A stretch of DNA of 64,000 bases, taken from positions 123,224 to 187,223 of the forward strand of contig NMRA01000047.1 in NCBI GenBank assembly GCA_002633005.1, given 5' to 3'. Below, one piece after another: positions 36,801 to 48,432 of this stretch. The notes below the pieces were generated by a model that saw only the letters and a list, made by a program, of their open reading frames with translations, had not been told where the DNA came from and did not search any database. This DNA comes from Phoronis australis (Eukaryota; Phoronida; Phoronidae). The position numbers were made by a program, and so were the translations under genes. The stretch's first letter is position 1; each line of letters starts with the position of its first letter.

Positions 36801-39591
36801 CTCGTGAAAGAACAGCAGTTCATTGAAGAATCGTCGAAAAAAGAAACTGGTCAATGGGTGTCCCAATATTTCTTGGCGCCGAAAGCCGACCCAAAAGATG
36901 GCACCAGATTTTCATCACCAAATAACGGTAGAATTAAAGTCAATTTTTTCAACAACGGCAAATAATTTCGTTTATTCAAGGAAGAGTGTGGTTTTAAGGA
37001 CACTAATTTTCTGTCAGAATTTATCTGTTTTTAACCACATGGTAGCAAAGATGTATATTTAGTAACCAGCTTTGAACTAAAGCTCCCCGGCCACTTGCAA
37101 GCAGACGGGTTGCTCCACTTTACCTTGACACAACAAGCATGGAATGACGACTGCTTTCGATTGCATCTATAACATTCTCTTCAATGTTTCTACCGGGAAG
37201 GAAGTTTCTGTAGTGAATACAAAGACCAAAGTCACTGTTCTCTTCTAGTCTCGCTCTCAGCACGTCATGCACCCAATGGCGATCTTCGGAACTATAAGCA
37301 ACGAAGGCGTCAAATTGGAATCTGCGCAGCATATGAGAAGGAGAACCACGAGACCTCCTGGCAGCAAAAACAATCCAGAATCTAATAGTCCATCTATGTC
37401 GGTATACAAGGCTTCCAAGCGTGATAAGCAGGGCTATAATTATCGACAACGATGTTGAAATTACAACCCAAGTAAAACTAGTGCATTTGCGTGATAGATC
37501 GTGCAAGTCAACTTCTCGTACATACATGCCGTGCCCAACGTCACAGCGGTAATGGTCTGCGTCCAAGAGAGTGACCGTTCTTGGTTCTGACGACACATTA
37601 TGGAACCATTGCAGAAATGGGAGAAACTGGCAGGACGAGCAGTTAAAAGGGTTGTGCGAGAAGTCAATTGAAACGTTTTTCCCGCGCCATACTCGCAGGG
37701 ATACTACAGAAACTATTCGAATCAGGTTTCTTGAGAAGTTAACAGTCTTCAGCGATGGCATTTCCGTTATGTTCATACAAGGATTGCCTATGAAATTACG
37801 CGAAAAATCCATAAACTCAACTGAATTTTGTTTAAAAGACTTGACTGCGTAAAGTCTATTGCGATGAAGAATAATTGTTTTAATTTTTGGTAGTTCACTG
37901 AACACTTCCGGATATAGTTCGTCCACGATGCTGTTGTCTGTCAAATCTAGATGCGTCAAGTTGTTTAAGTTTAAGAAGTGTTTCCTCTTCTGATCTCGAA
38001 ACATAACGTAGAGCTTGTTTCCTGTGAGAACTAATTTCTTTAAAGCAGGAAATGCTTTGTATCGGTCGACGTCTATCGTTGAAAAGTCGTTATATCCCAT
38101 GTTGAGTACTTGAAGAGAGTTGAAGCATGGATAGGGGTAACCCTTGATAGGCCAATATTTAAAGTTGCTGCGACTTAAATCTAAGTACTTTAGCTTGTTC
38201 TTAAAACAATCCAAGTAATACACAAAAACACCAGGTCGGAAAGTCCCTCGCAATATCACTGTTGAAAGATTTGGTGGAAAGGCAATCTTGATATGACGTA
38301 CTTTGCTTTCGGCCATGTTAGCCCTATAGTTAGTCGAATGGTTCGCGAAGTATTTATTAGGTTCTCTTACTTCAGATGATCCGTAGTAGTCAGTTGTCTC
38401 ACTAGTGATGTGCCAATAACTAGCGTCAACGAACGTCAAATTGCTCATTTTTGCAACGTTTGTTGCAAATATTTTCAAATTTGTTTCTTCGCCTGATGCC
38501 ACGAGGTTGTTTCTGCCGATGTAAATCGTCCTCAGGTAATTCCAATTATCATTTAGATTATCAGATTCGATCATGGTGATATGGTCTTGAACAAGGGATA
38601 AATTTTGTATTGGAAGATGCTTGAATACAGACATCATTTCTTTTGTCAACATTGCTGGATTTAAGAAAGGATTTATGTACTCCAAATCAAGGTGAGTGAG
38701 AGGAGATATCAGATGTCGTAACAAATTAACGGATGCATTGAGACCCAATTTTTTGTTGAGACCAATGTCAAAACTTTGAAGTCTGGTAAAGTGTGACAGC
38801 GCAAATTCTTCAATTTGTGCGATGCGACACCTGCGCACTGAAAGCGCTGTTATGTTGCGTACGTGCTGAAAGGTGTTTGCTGGAACAAATAGTGGGCCTT
38901 CTCCTGGTGCAAACATAACTATATTTCCTAGTGCTTTGAGAGCCTCGAATTTTTTGTCAAATATGGCTACTCTGTATCGTTGTTGGTTGTCTTCGTGAGC
39001 CACACTCTCGTTGTAAACGAAATCCATGGTGAGATTTTTCAACTTGCTCATTGTTGAGAATATCTGACTTGGATATTTCGTATTCGCCTTTTTAAGAACC
39101 TGATTTTCGATAAATAAAGTTACCAAATTTGACAAAGGTTTAAATGCTGCTGACGGTAAGGCATCGTAGCTCAAACTATTGTTATTTAACCGGAGTGATT
39201 TCAGAAGCCTAACTCCATTAAAAGCCTTTTTTGAAACTTCTGTTAGGTTGTTTTTCGACAGATCTATGAATTCGATATGTGGCAAATCTTTAAATGCGTT
39301 ATCACAAATTTTTCTGATACGATTACCACTTAGATCAATTTTAATACATTTCCCGTGTTTACACTTAAATGTTATATGTCTTGGTATGGTCGAAAGTCCC
39401 CTGTCTGAACAGTCAATGGATACATTGTCACTCAGTAATTCACATGAGTATCGTTTGCCTGATACCATTGGGTGGATAAGCACGTGACCATCTTCCCCGT
39501 GAATGCTGCCAAGATCAGATGTTGATGGTGCAAACAGTACGAAAACACAGCATCCAACGAGTATCTGTGGCACTTTGTAGCAATTCCCCAT
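33848..39591 (-). CDS. Toll-like receptor, copy 1 (intact)
   Basis: Two coding exons, 39,591-37,124 and 34,100-33,848, join by AAG|GTAAAG and TTGTAG|A in phase 2, giving 906 residues. The order is: signal peptide (about 1-27), cysteine-bearing N-terminal cap (Cys50, 61, 77, 82), a long run of leucine-rich repeats, one C-terminal cap (NPFNCSSC to SRKC, about 648-700), a transmembrane helix at about 708-730, and a TIR domain from Phe760. TIR box 1 is FDAFVAYSSED; box 2 is RNFLPGRNI with the BB-loop Pro; the intron falls just before NFLKSEWC; box 3 is AFW. A single C-terminal cap marks a vertebrate-like (sccTLR) receptor. It should sense microbial ligands outside the cell and recruit MyD88-type adaptors. 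An acceptor TTTCAG at 39,628, kept in copy 2, suggests a 5' untranslated intron. The TIR intron carries a 2.6-kb transposon. The ligand cannot be inferred. Confidence 0.93.
34490..37085. mobile_element. Long inverted-repeat transposon in the TLR intron
   Basis: Comparison with copy 2 places an insertion between CACCTGG (34,489) and CCGGCCACTTGCAA (about 37,086). The matching inverted ends run from 34,557 inward to about 34,885 and from 37,083 back to about 36,760. Words such as CAGATAAAnTCTGAC, TTCCTTGA, GGTGC and TTCTTTCACGAGGTTGCG are mirrored. The left arm resumes after an inserted piece at about 35,605-35,690 (CAGGCGCTTGGGTTTATCGC), mirrored at about 36,670-36,750. There is no transposase frame, so it is non-autonomous. 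Confidence 0.75.
35115..35422. mobile_element. Nested fold-back element (~308 bp)
   Basis: Arms of about 140 bp are inverted copies: GTGTCGGTTG, AAAATCTGAG, ACATGTTnATA, GGTGACGAGC, CTGTGTGC and GAGCTCCGAC words are mirrored around 35,270. It splits the left arm of the larger inverted-repeat element, so it inserted later. Confidence 0.75.
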
Positions 39592-39639
39592 GTCCTTTTG
39601 ATACAGATTTGATGCTTCTCTTCAAACCTGAAATATCGC

Positions 39640-40240
39640 GATGGAGTCAATGAATGAGTGGATGGGTAAATGAACTTGTCAATAAATGTGTTCATTAGGT
39701 TACTTGACGTGGCCAACAGGTGGCGTGCAGACCAGACTTAAAATACTAATGTGTAAAGTGCTGTATATGTTTGTCTAATTTAGAAATTTCTTTCGCACGA
39801 TCCTCCAATCCTGCCTATTCGTGCACAGGAAATTTAAGTATCTTTGCAACACCATCTAAAATTAAAGAGGTTATTAATGAAAAAGATATTATTTGGGGAA
39901 CTCTAAGCTTAAGAATCTACTGAGGCGTTTTATACCTCAAATAAAGAGTTTACCCACAACATGCAGAAGTTTCGGCATTTTATTGTCATTTTTCATGAAA
40001 AACAGATAGTGAAACCGATAGCAAGTAACGTGTTTCACTAACACAATCGTCTTTCTGGTTTCATGATCAGTAAAATCCAAATAGACTATCAAAATGTAGT
40101 TCCCAAACCCGGAACCACGACCAGCACACAACTACCAGACCGCGGAGCACCAAAATATCTCCAAATTCTAAAAACTGAGTGAAACGTAAGAGATGATACA
40201 TTTCACTGTTGGCCAACATTAGCTTCTACATTCACCAAAT
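39640..40240. repeat. 5' flank of TLR copy 1, paired with 61,900-62,340
   Basis: Both flanks share TTCGTGCACAG, GGTTATTAATGAAAAA, CATTTTATTGTCATTTTTCAT, CAGATAGTGAAACC and CACAATCG in order. The promoter of the minus-strand TLR gene should be in or near this stretch. No core motif is convincing. Confidence 0.7.
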
Positions 40241-40349
40241 CTAATTAACACTGGTAACTTGCTCATTATGTAATGGACCAAATCTTATGTGAAAAAGGCG
40301 AAATGCCGCTCATGGAATGGATGGCATAAGCGGTGGCTGTAAACAGCTA

Positions 40350-40531
40350 TTGACCTATTGCAAGCTCCGCCCCCATGCGAAAATTCATGTGACTTCAGAA
40401 AAACAACTAATTTTACTCGACGTGTTGTTTGTCGTGTAAAATGGCGGCTTGGAAACGAAGGTGTGTCAAGAATGCTGCCTTCTGATTGGTCAGTTAAGCC
40501 ACCACTTATAATCCTGGCTATAGGTTGATTG
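40350..40531. mobile_element. MITE related to the element at 3,221-4,938
   Basis: Ends GACCTATTGC and GGCTATAGGT are near-inverted copies. Internal words CAAGCTCCGCCCCC, AAATGGCGGCTTGGAAACG, AAGAATGCTGC and TCTGATTGGTCA match the outer parts of the larger element, so this is a deletion derivative. Confidence 0.7.
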
Positions 40532-40544
40532 CCCAGATATCGGG

Positions 40545-40612
40545 GCCTCAGCAGCTGTGAGCACTAGACCGGCAATCTAGAGACCTGTGGTTCGATTCCC
40601 ACTTGGGGTTCT
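40545..40612 (+). repeat. tRNA-derived SINE head or tRNA pseudogene
   Basis: A perfect 5-bp anticodon stem (CTAGA/TCTAG) encloses CCGGCAA, and a B box GGTTCGATTCC lies in a T-arm GTGG/CCAC. The base before the anticodon is C rather than T, and the acceptor stem does not pair, so a working tRNA is unlikely. It adjoins the MITE at 40,531. Confidence 0.45.
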
Positions 40613-40689
40613 GATTTTTCAGTGTTTATCTGATATATTTCACTATTGGCATCATCACCATCTATACTTTCTCGAACTTAGTATTAGTA

Positions 40690-40811
40690 TTGTCATTTCC
40701 TGCTCTTCAGACCAACTGTTATCATGGCGAATGTGATGTGATTTAGTGCTCGAGTGTACTATGGTTTATGTGCATGACTGTCTAATCTTAATTTGTAATT
40801 GATGGTCCCAA
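40690..40811. repeat. 5' flank of TLR unit 1, paired with 62,870-62,975
   Basis: ACCAACTGTT, GTGCTcGAGTGTgCTA, GACTgTCTAATCTTA and TTGATGGTCCCA are shared. After TGATGGTCCCA the two units diverge. Unit 2 goes straight on to ATTAAAGC, which in unit 1 is found only at 49,046. Confidence 0.7.
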
Positions 40812-41198
40812 TATTATTCCATTATTCCAATATTCCATTTTAGTACAAATGCGGTTCGTTGATTATCCCAGACATATTTTCAGTTAATTACGGCTTCACG
40901 TAATTTGATTAATAATTCGTGCCCTACTCCGGAAGTGATGTTTGGGGGTTAAGAATTTCTCGCTATTTTGTTTCTGCGTTAGAGTTTACTGTGAGCATCT
41001 GTTCTAGTGTTGTTTTCGTGATGGTTTCCTAAAATTGTCTTCACCATTTCCAATCGACGAGTATTCTACAAGCTAAAAAAACCAAAAAACAGTTGCAGGC
41101 GGTCTGATACACGTTGTACCGGACGTGCGCAGGCCTAGAATGTCAGAGAACTCAACTCCGTTGAATTTAGTGATCGTTTAGTTTGTAGTAGCTTGAAA

Positions 41199-41627
41199 AT
41201 GGCTGGAGTCAGCGTCCATACCCCAGTGACGTGAGTCACAGAGACATTGCTCATAGCAGTGGTGACGAGGAATTTTTTCACGAATACTCAGTGGGTGGAC
41301 ATATGTTTGAGCTCGAGTGTAGTGAGGCAGAATACGCACAAACAGCTGTTGAGATGAACGAGGCAGAGACTGAGGACAGACGTGGTGGGACGTCTTGGTG
41401 CAAATGCACGGTGTGCACTGTTATGCGACCTCAATGAAATTCCTATACTGTTCAGAGTACGACGACGATGGAAATTGTATCTGTGCTTCATGTACCTTGC
41501 TTGACACAACATCCTGACTTCGGTGCCCATGTGAATGCTGGCGTGCTAGACACCTTCTTTAAAAGTCACAAAGCTAACTGGCTTAGGTTTTCGAATACAA
41601 GGGGGTCTGGCGGAAGCCTTACGAATG
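41199..41627 (+). pseudogene. P2X7-like cysteine domain, first exon, frame-broken
   Basis: ATG at 41,199 opens a short frame; a second frame from 41,231 carries an acidic stretch and then SWCKCTVCTVM, the WCxCxxC signature of the P2X7 C-terminal-like domain. After a stop, other frames read CNEIP, then CICASC, then QHPDFGAHVNAGVLDTFF, matching the family's CC-E-P, Cys and HPDF...VLD landmarks. A perfect donor GTAAGT stands at 41,628. At least three frame changes make it a pseudogene or badly damaged copy. Stand-alone proteins with this domain are abundant in invertebrate genomes. The next exon was not found. Confidence 0.6.
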
Positions 41628-42624
41628 CGTAAGTAAAAATATAGACATTCTGATTGTAAATCCTACTAATATTCTATAAAATAGTCGCAGGTGAGAAATA
41701 TGTTGAAGAAAATTCTCCTAATTATTGAATACATCGCTATGCATGCTTTTGGCACACCAACTGTGCTTTGGCCAGGGATATACGTGTGACTCTCCCGAAA
41801 TTTAGAGGGAGTTGTGATCCCGGGGGCGGGTGTCTTTTTTCTATGCTATCAAATAAGTTGTACCATAGATTCTCGACAGTTACATGTAGTCTAAGGTTGT
41901 AAACAATATTCCCAATCACAGTTGTCTTCAATGGGTACTAACGGGGGTGTGTTCCGGGGAGGGGAGTTGTTCTTTCACATCAGGGATAGGTTTAGGATGC
42001 GCCATAATCTATTCTCGGGTGGGTGCTTTGCCCTCTCAGGTATTGTGGTAATTTGGCTTTAAGGTAGTCTCGGATAGATATTTTTGTCTTGGTGTCGTCT
42101 CGGAACTCATTTAGACTGTATTGTCTCGGTTAGGGTTTCATTGTTTCGATGGATTTTTTTGGTATTGCCTCTGGTAGGATTTTTCATCATTTGGTATCGT
42201 CATTGATACCCATTTTATCATCTGCCTTATGTCGGTCTGGATTTTAACTTTTCACTCTCAGCAACACGTCCCTACCTGCCTACTTGAAGACAACCCCCCG
42301 GGGTTTGCTGCTGAAGAGTTTAGAGATGTCCAATTTTTTTTATCCTCCCATAATTTTTTCTGCGGCATTTAGCCCAGTGCAGTAGTGTGTTCCTCAAGAT
42401 TCCTCTCCCGGTTCTTTTTATAACTCAAAATGCACCCTACTTTAAGGTTTTTTGGTGAGGAATGGACTATGCCACATTTTTGTTTTTCACTCAAAAAGTG
42501 ACCCTAATCAGTGACGATGGCACATCCGTAGACTGGAGTACCCTGGGACACTTCTAAAGTCTGTTTCTTCAACTATAATTACTATAATTATTATTACGTT
42601 GTTATTATCATTGCATTGCCGCAA
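41628..42624. other. No feature recognised
   Basis: About 1 kb of T/G-rich DNA between the P2X7-like exon and the retroelement remnant. The second P2X7-like exon would be expected here but I do not see it. Confidence 0.4.
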
Positions 42625-42706
42625 AGACATTAAACATTGGAATAAGTGAACAGTAGCAACTAAATAAGCATAACAATAAACTTACAGTTACTAACTTCCC
42701 GTCACA
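42625..42706. repeat. Direct repeat, left copy (possible LTR relic)
   Basis: About 80 bp: AGACATTAA, then AATAAGTG, then AGTAGCAACTAAATAAG and AATAAACTTACAGTTACTAAC. The right copy is at 43,967-44,047 in the same direction, so the pair brackets the pol remnant. Confidence 0.6.
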
Positions 42707-42894
42707 CACCCCCCACCCCCCTCCCAGCAGAAAATGTCCCGACATCATTAACATACAATATATGCAAATCAAAGCGCAGTGAAATGAAGGATAATGGAAA
42801 ACATTCAGTCTCCTCATGCCACAGACATCACAACGCAACCAATTCCAGCACAGCAACGCCTGTCGCGTGGATATAGCAGATGAAGGTAAACATA

Positions 42895-43780
42895 AAATTG
42901 CATTCGCTGTAGGTCCACTCGGATTGTAAGAGTGCAATAGACTTCCGTTTGGGTTAACCAATGCTCCTGCAACGTTTCAACGAGTGATGAAAATGCGTGT
43001 GGGAGACTTGTATTTGTCTGAGATATTTAGCGATACATTTGACAGTTATCTCACCCGGTTGAGAAATGTGTTTTAACGCGAACGCGAGTGGGGTATGAAA
43101 CTTAAGCCGTCGGTCAAAATGTGAGTTCTTAAGCAGCGAACTGTGTATCTGGGTCACGTGATTTCTCAACAAGGGGTTGACTATGATCCAGATAAGATAG
43201 CGGTTGTATTGGGTTGGCCTGTTCCAAAGTGTGTGAAAGACTTGTAAAGAGTTTTTAGGTTTCGTAGGGTTTTACCGTCGCTTTATTCAAGACTTTGCCT
43301 CAATTGCTCAGCCTCTTCATGAACTAACGCAGCCATTTTCTGAGCACATTGACGCCAGTATGACGTCGTTAGGTGCCGTATTATATCAGCAGTCGGGGGG
43401 GGTTGAATAGACCCATTGCCTTAGCGAGTCGTTGTTTAAGTGAAGCTGAAAAACGTTATCTAGTACATAATCTTGAGTTTCTGTCTCTTAAGTGGGCCAT
43501 AACGTCTAGGCCTAAGTTTCACGATTACCTTTAATACGGCGGTTTGCCGTTTGTAGTGTACACCGACAATAACCCTTTTACATATACATTGTCCGCAGCT
43601 AAGCTTGACGCAGGCTCTCAGAGGTGGGTTTTTGAGTTGAATAATTATAATTTTCAGCTTGTGTACAAGACTGGTACGTCGAACTGACGCGCTGTCAAGA
43701 ATAGTGTGGCCTGATCACGGACAGGCTTTGCTTTGTGACGTTACGACACGGAGTGGGTTGGACACTTTGACGTCATTCCC
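42895..43780 (+). pseudogene. Ty3/gypsy-type pol remnant (RT end and RNase H)
   Basis: In broken frames the plus strand shows PFGLTNAPATFQ (reverse transcriptase), LGHVIS, then a GFVGFYRRF thumb box. RNase H landmarks follow: LSEAEKRY, LEFLSLKWA, VYTDNNPF, AKLDAGSQRW and DALSR. This is the normal order of a gypsy pol. The catalytic YxDD region and everything upstream are missing, and integrase is not visible. Several stops and frameshifts are present, so it is dead. Confidence 0.85.
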
Positions 43781-43966
43781 TGGTCCTACCAAACATCAAA
43801 ATGTGTACTTTCACCATAACACATACTTTTCAGACACATTCGCAAATTACATACGCTCCATATACGTCAAAGAAGGAAACACACCCTTCTCCGAAGCCTG
43901 TCGCTAGCGAATTAAGTGCCCGACACAAACAGTCACGCCGCATGGTCCACATGACAAAGGATGTAC

Positions 43967-44047
43967 AGACATTAAGCATAAGAATAAGTGTACAATAGCA
44001 ACTAAATAAGTATAACAATAAACTTACAGTTACTAACCTCCCATCAC
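43967..44047. repeat. Direct repeat, right copy (possible LTR relic)
   Basis: Counterpart of 42,625-42,706. No TG...CA ends or primer-binding site could be fixed, so LTR identity is only an inference. Confidence 0.6.
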
Positions 44048-45041
44048 ATGAACAATATTTATGTTGGTTACATTGTTGATAAAGGAAGCTTCAGGTTTCA
44101 AAACAACACTGCTCCATACTGTTGTAAATTTCCGCTTATAAGAAGGACGTTTTCGTCGAATTCAGGAGATCGAAAAATGTGATAGTTATACTGAACACCA
44201 CTAACTTTATGCTGGAGAAGGTTCCTGTCTTATAAACGAGGTCTTGTAATTGAGACTTTAGAATTAACAATATTTTTCTGATACACTGTAGGAGGTGAAT
44301 GACATTACACATGGGAGGTGAAAAGGGTACTGGATTCGTGCTTGTATCTTAACATGGCTAAAACAATTTCTAAATGTACCATTTTCTGGTTACCTATCGA
44401 GTAATATTTGACTAGTTGCAACGAGGAAAAAGATGGGGCGCAAAAGCGAAAAGTGCTGCATTCTTGTCTTGTGATGGCAATCCGGCAGAGGACGACTGCA
44501 CTGGACTTCGTTAGATCGATTTGTACTTTTAGTAAACAGTTATCGTCGGGCAAATTACCTAGACTATTTTAAGGGTTTTTAAATACAAATGTGGGTTATT
44601 CGTAACTACCTTCTGTCATTGATTAATTGTTTCAAAAAATACATAATTCACTTACATGTACCTTACTTTCTTGTGTTCCAGCTTCCAAAGCATTGTGAAC
44701 CTGGCAGTTAGATGTGATATTTATTTATTGCCGAGGTGATAAATTTCACTGTTGAAAGATGTCATAGCTATACTATAACTTGAAATCACACGGGGGAAAT
44801 TACAGGCTCTCATTCCGTGAGAAAATCATTCTCACATTGTTTACAGTGGTCGTTTCTAAAATATGTTGACCAAATCTCTTCTCGTCTAGTAAACTTGGCG
44901 ACAAAAGATTCACTTTACTTCATTTCCTGATGTTTTCTTCAAGGGTATTGCCACGACTGTGATGAAGTTAGACCAATTTCTACACTACTCATTAGCTTTT
45001 TGAAAACTGCTGTACGTTAAAATGTGAAAGAGACTGCAGAA
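44048..45041. other. No feature recognised
   Basis: Spacer between the retroelement relic and the inverted-repeat-bounded segment, with no supported gene. Confidence 0.4.
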
Positions 45042-47918
45042 TGGGGCTATTCGGAGAATTCTCCTCGCGGTGTCGCTGCTGTACCAGTGGCGATTGAATT
45101 GCGCATGCGTCGCTGTCTGCATGTAAACAGCTGGTAAGAAGATGGATTGTTATCAAACTGCGTCGTCGTGCAAAGCCTTATTATTACTATTTCCCCTGGT
45201 GCAAGTCTTCGACAGGTGGTCACAAATTACCAAAAGACCTAAGGTTACTACATACGTGGAGCATTGCGGTCAAAACGGCCAACCAACTGACAAAAAGTGT
45301 GTGGATGCCGAAGCCCCTTTGGGAGACTACATAACGTTACTTGGTAAGTTTTTAGCAATCAAGTTTCTATCGACATCGTTCGGTGATGCTATCCCCACTA
45401 GTTACCCCACTGAGTAACGGGTTTATTGAGTGGAACTAAGTGTTTCTTTTCGGAAACTCACCCAGGACTCGGATGCCGGGTAGGCTAGCAGCACAAATTC
45501 ACATGTTGTCCTCCAGGGGTGGGAATGCGCCCAATTTAAGACGTGTATGGTATGTGACGCTCAGAAGTCAAGGGTTACTTTTTCACAGCAGTTTCTCTTC
45601 GAAGCTATGCTATGTCCAATAAAATTCTCTAGATGAGTGAGTTTCCTTATTATATAGCGGACCCCACCCCCAGGACTACCAGATTAGTTACCGAGTTAAC
45701 ATGAATACTGAAGCTATTCAGTGAACGTCATAACATTGCATTGGAATAAAAATTCACACCTAGAATGAATTTTACTTGTTGCGGTCAGATGCACATTTCA
45801 GATGTCGTTAAAAATACACATTATTAAATCACTTTTAGCCTGTTTCACATTGTTTAATTCAGATCTTAAGGTTGACTTGGGTTAGTTTCTACATATAATC
45901 ATGAAGATAAAACGTCAAGTATGTTCTGCCTTACTGTTGTCTTGTGTTTTCTTTTATAATTTTCTAATATTTCACTGACTATTCTGTTACAGGTGAGAGA
46001 AAACGACTGAAACCAGCCGCCTGACCGTCTACTTTGCCTTTGGACAAAGTGAAAAGCAATCCTTCAGCAGAGAATTGAACCTAATTCAGAAATTCAGTCC
46101 TTGATATGCCTGATTATGGACTCCATAGCGTGGGAAAATTACAATTGTTTTGAACAATGTTGTTTTTTTATGTACTTTTCTTGCATGTGGAACTTTCGTT
46201 GTGGACAAGTTAACACAAAACTTAAAAGTGTTCAAAGGCCTTTTTAAGAAAGCTCTAAAAATAATTACACACACAAACAAATCAAATGCAAAGAAAGGAA
46301 ATTACTTTATTTTGAACACTGTCCATTTCTAGATGTCAACAAAAAATGACAATTCGCAAGCGTAATTGCTAATCATTTCAACTTTATAAAGAATAAGCAC
46401 AACTGCACTGTATGGGGCTTTAAAACTGAGGAAATATTGTGGTTTCAATAATTAGTGACAAACTTGCCTGTTGATGAAAAATTTATTCGATCAACAAAGT
46501 GTAACATTAATTGACTTTCTACTGACAATAAAACATTCGATGCAGTCAATGAATATCATTTCTGCATAATGTGTACCAAATTGAAAAGTTTTTACTATTA
46601 GTATAAAGCGTTTCTTTTGAAAGGAAAAGTTAATGTCACTCAGTGAGAAAGGACAGGTATTTATACCAGATGCTTTTGGTTTTCATTTCACAGAGATCTA
46701 TTTTCAATAGTATATCGAAGCGCTTGTAAAAAAGGTCCAGTTTCGCCAAGTGGCTTCCCTCCAGGTAACCTCATTCAGCCACAATTAGATTCTTGAAGGT
46801 AAACACAACCGCATATCACTTGACACGTTTTGTGCCCGAAATCTGACCCTGAACTAGACCAGAGTGTTACTACGTCTTCTTTAGCTTCAATCCAGCATGT
46901 TTCTTCCAGGAAAGGAAATAAGCTATTGTCCACGCATGACTTATTGCCTATGAAAGGGCATCCTCACCAACGAGGCTGACTTGTGTAGCAGTCAGATATA
47001 GTTCCTCTTCATACACAAACAACACGTTGTATTATGGTAACTTCGTACTGCGATTCACATTTCACCAGGGCCACTGGCATGTACGTTGCGCATTGCAGCA
47101 CTAATGGTGTGTGGAAATGTTGTGGGAAGAGAAAGGAGTAACAAAGTTTGTTCGTTGTCTTCGATGAAGAAAGTAGGCTTTAAAAACAGATCTACACTGG
47201 ATGGGAAGATCTTGCTGGTTAGCTGCACTCAATTGCTTAAAACCATTTTTTGTCCATTCAGGGTCGATGCAGAAGCGATGCATATCTCCTCTGCAAGGTA
47301 CAAGCACTCAAACCTAAAAACCAAGGGTCACGTGAAAACAGACATGATAGATTTTGATTTCAACGTGTAATAAATTTCCGGAAGACATAGGATAGGGAGT
47401 AAACAAATAGTCTAATGTATATTTACGTACCCTTTGCCATGGCATTGGGCTTGGATTGTAATCTCACTAACCAATATCGAGTTAAACGTTCAGCATTCAT
47501 TGATGTAACTGTCACTGATAAACCTGTTAGAAATCATTTTAAACAATAATACTGCTTTGATGTACGAAAAGATACCGACTGACGTCAAGTATCGTAACAC
47601 GCGTTACAACAAACAAAGATTAACCTTACTGGCAACTGCCGCGAAGTCGACATTGGCGAGTATCTCAGTTAACAGGCATCAGTAGAATAAACATGGAACA
47701 ATCGTTAAAATAATCACAAACCTTACCTTTGTATAAGAACGTGCTTACTTTCTCTCATAGAAGCACCCTTTTCACGCAATCTCAGATTCAGTTGGCACGC
47801 CTACAAGCCATTTCACCATGTATTTAAAGGGCTCGCGAAATAGAGGCTGTTAATCTATCACTACTAGTACACGCGCGCCCTCTAGTTATTGTAAATTTTC
47901 CGAATAGCCCCATTTGGA
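45042..47918. mobile_element. Segment bounded by short inverted repeats
   Basis: AATGGGGCTATTCGGAgAATT at 45,042 recurs inverted at 47,895-47,918 (AATTTTCCGAATAGCCCCATT). The ~21-bp ends and 2.9-kb length suit a DNA transposon. I could not define a target-site duplication or a transposase. A two-exon gene candidate starts 100 bp inside the left end. Confidence 0.45.
45142..46024 (+). CDS. Small two-exon gene candidate, unknown
   Basis: ATG at 45,142 opens a frame with a hydrophobic run (ALLLLFPLVQVF) and three later cysteines. At 45,341 it meets a consensus donor (CTTG|GTAAGT). A strong acceptor (TTCTGTTACAG) at 45,992 continues the frame as GERKRLKPAA and stops at TGA 46,022-46,024, giving about 77 residues. 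The exact in-frame join is the main support. I know no family. It lies inside the inverted-repeat-bounded segment and could be its passenger or chance. Confidence 0.3.
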
Positions 47919-48432
47919 CAACTGAATTGAGTGTCTTCACGGATCACGCACAAAAACAATTGTACGTTATACTTATATTCTCACAATAACTCGAATCAAT
48001 AACGAAACTTACAAATATTGTAAAAATTAGCTTACACAAAATATAGTGGAACTTGCTTGAAAACATGAAAGCTTTCATGTGCTTCGTTGACTTTTAAAAT
48101 ACAAGTTTCGCCTAATATCATCAAAGGGTGATGACGTAAACGCTCAACCTAGTGACTGACCACATTTGTCTACAACAGTTTCTGCAGACTGACTGCATCA
48201 AACACAAAATCACAACTAATGCATTTCAGGGTGTAATTGCACAACTGTCCACACTGCTAGAGACAAAATGTCGGCATTCTGGGACCTGTTTTATCAAATG
48301 CACTTGGTCATAGCTAAGACGGTCGGAGGTACAGGTACATAACTGTGAACAAAAAGCATTAAAACAAGCATGAATTGATTATTACTCAATCTTCACAACA
48401 AACTACCATCTACCGGAATTGTACGCTTTGGG
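46025..48432. other. No gene recognised
   Basis: A 94-codon plus frame and a 68-codon minus frame overlap at 47,086-47,370, but neither has a domain I recognise. Confidence 0.4.

Noticed and set aside
37267-39716. Several 60-100 codon frames over TLR copy 1 in other frames
   Set aside because: They are overlaps of the real leucine-rich-repeat exon; equivalent ghosts occur over copy 2 because the DNA is homologous.
40545-40612. Functional tRNA gene
   Set aside because: The T arm and anticodon stem pair, but the acceptor stem does not, and the base before the anticodon is not T.
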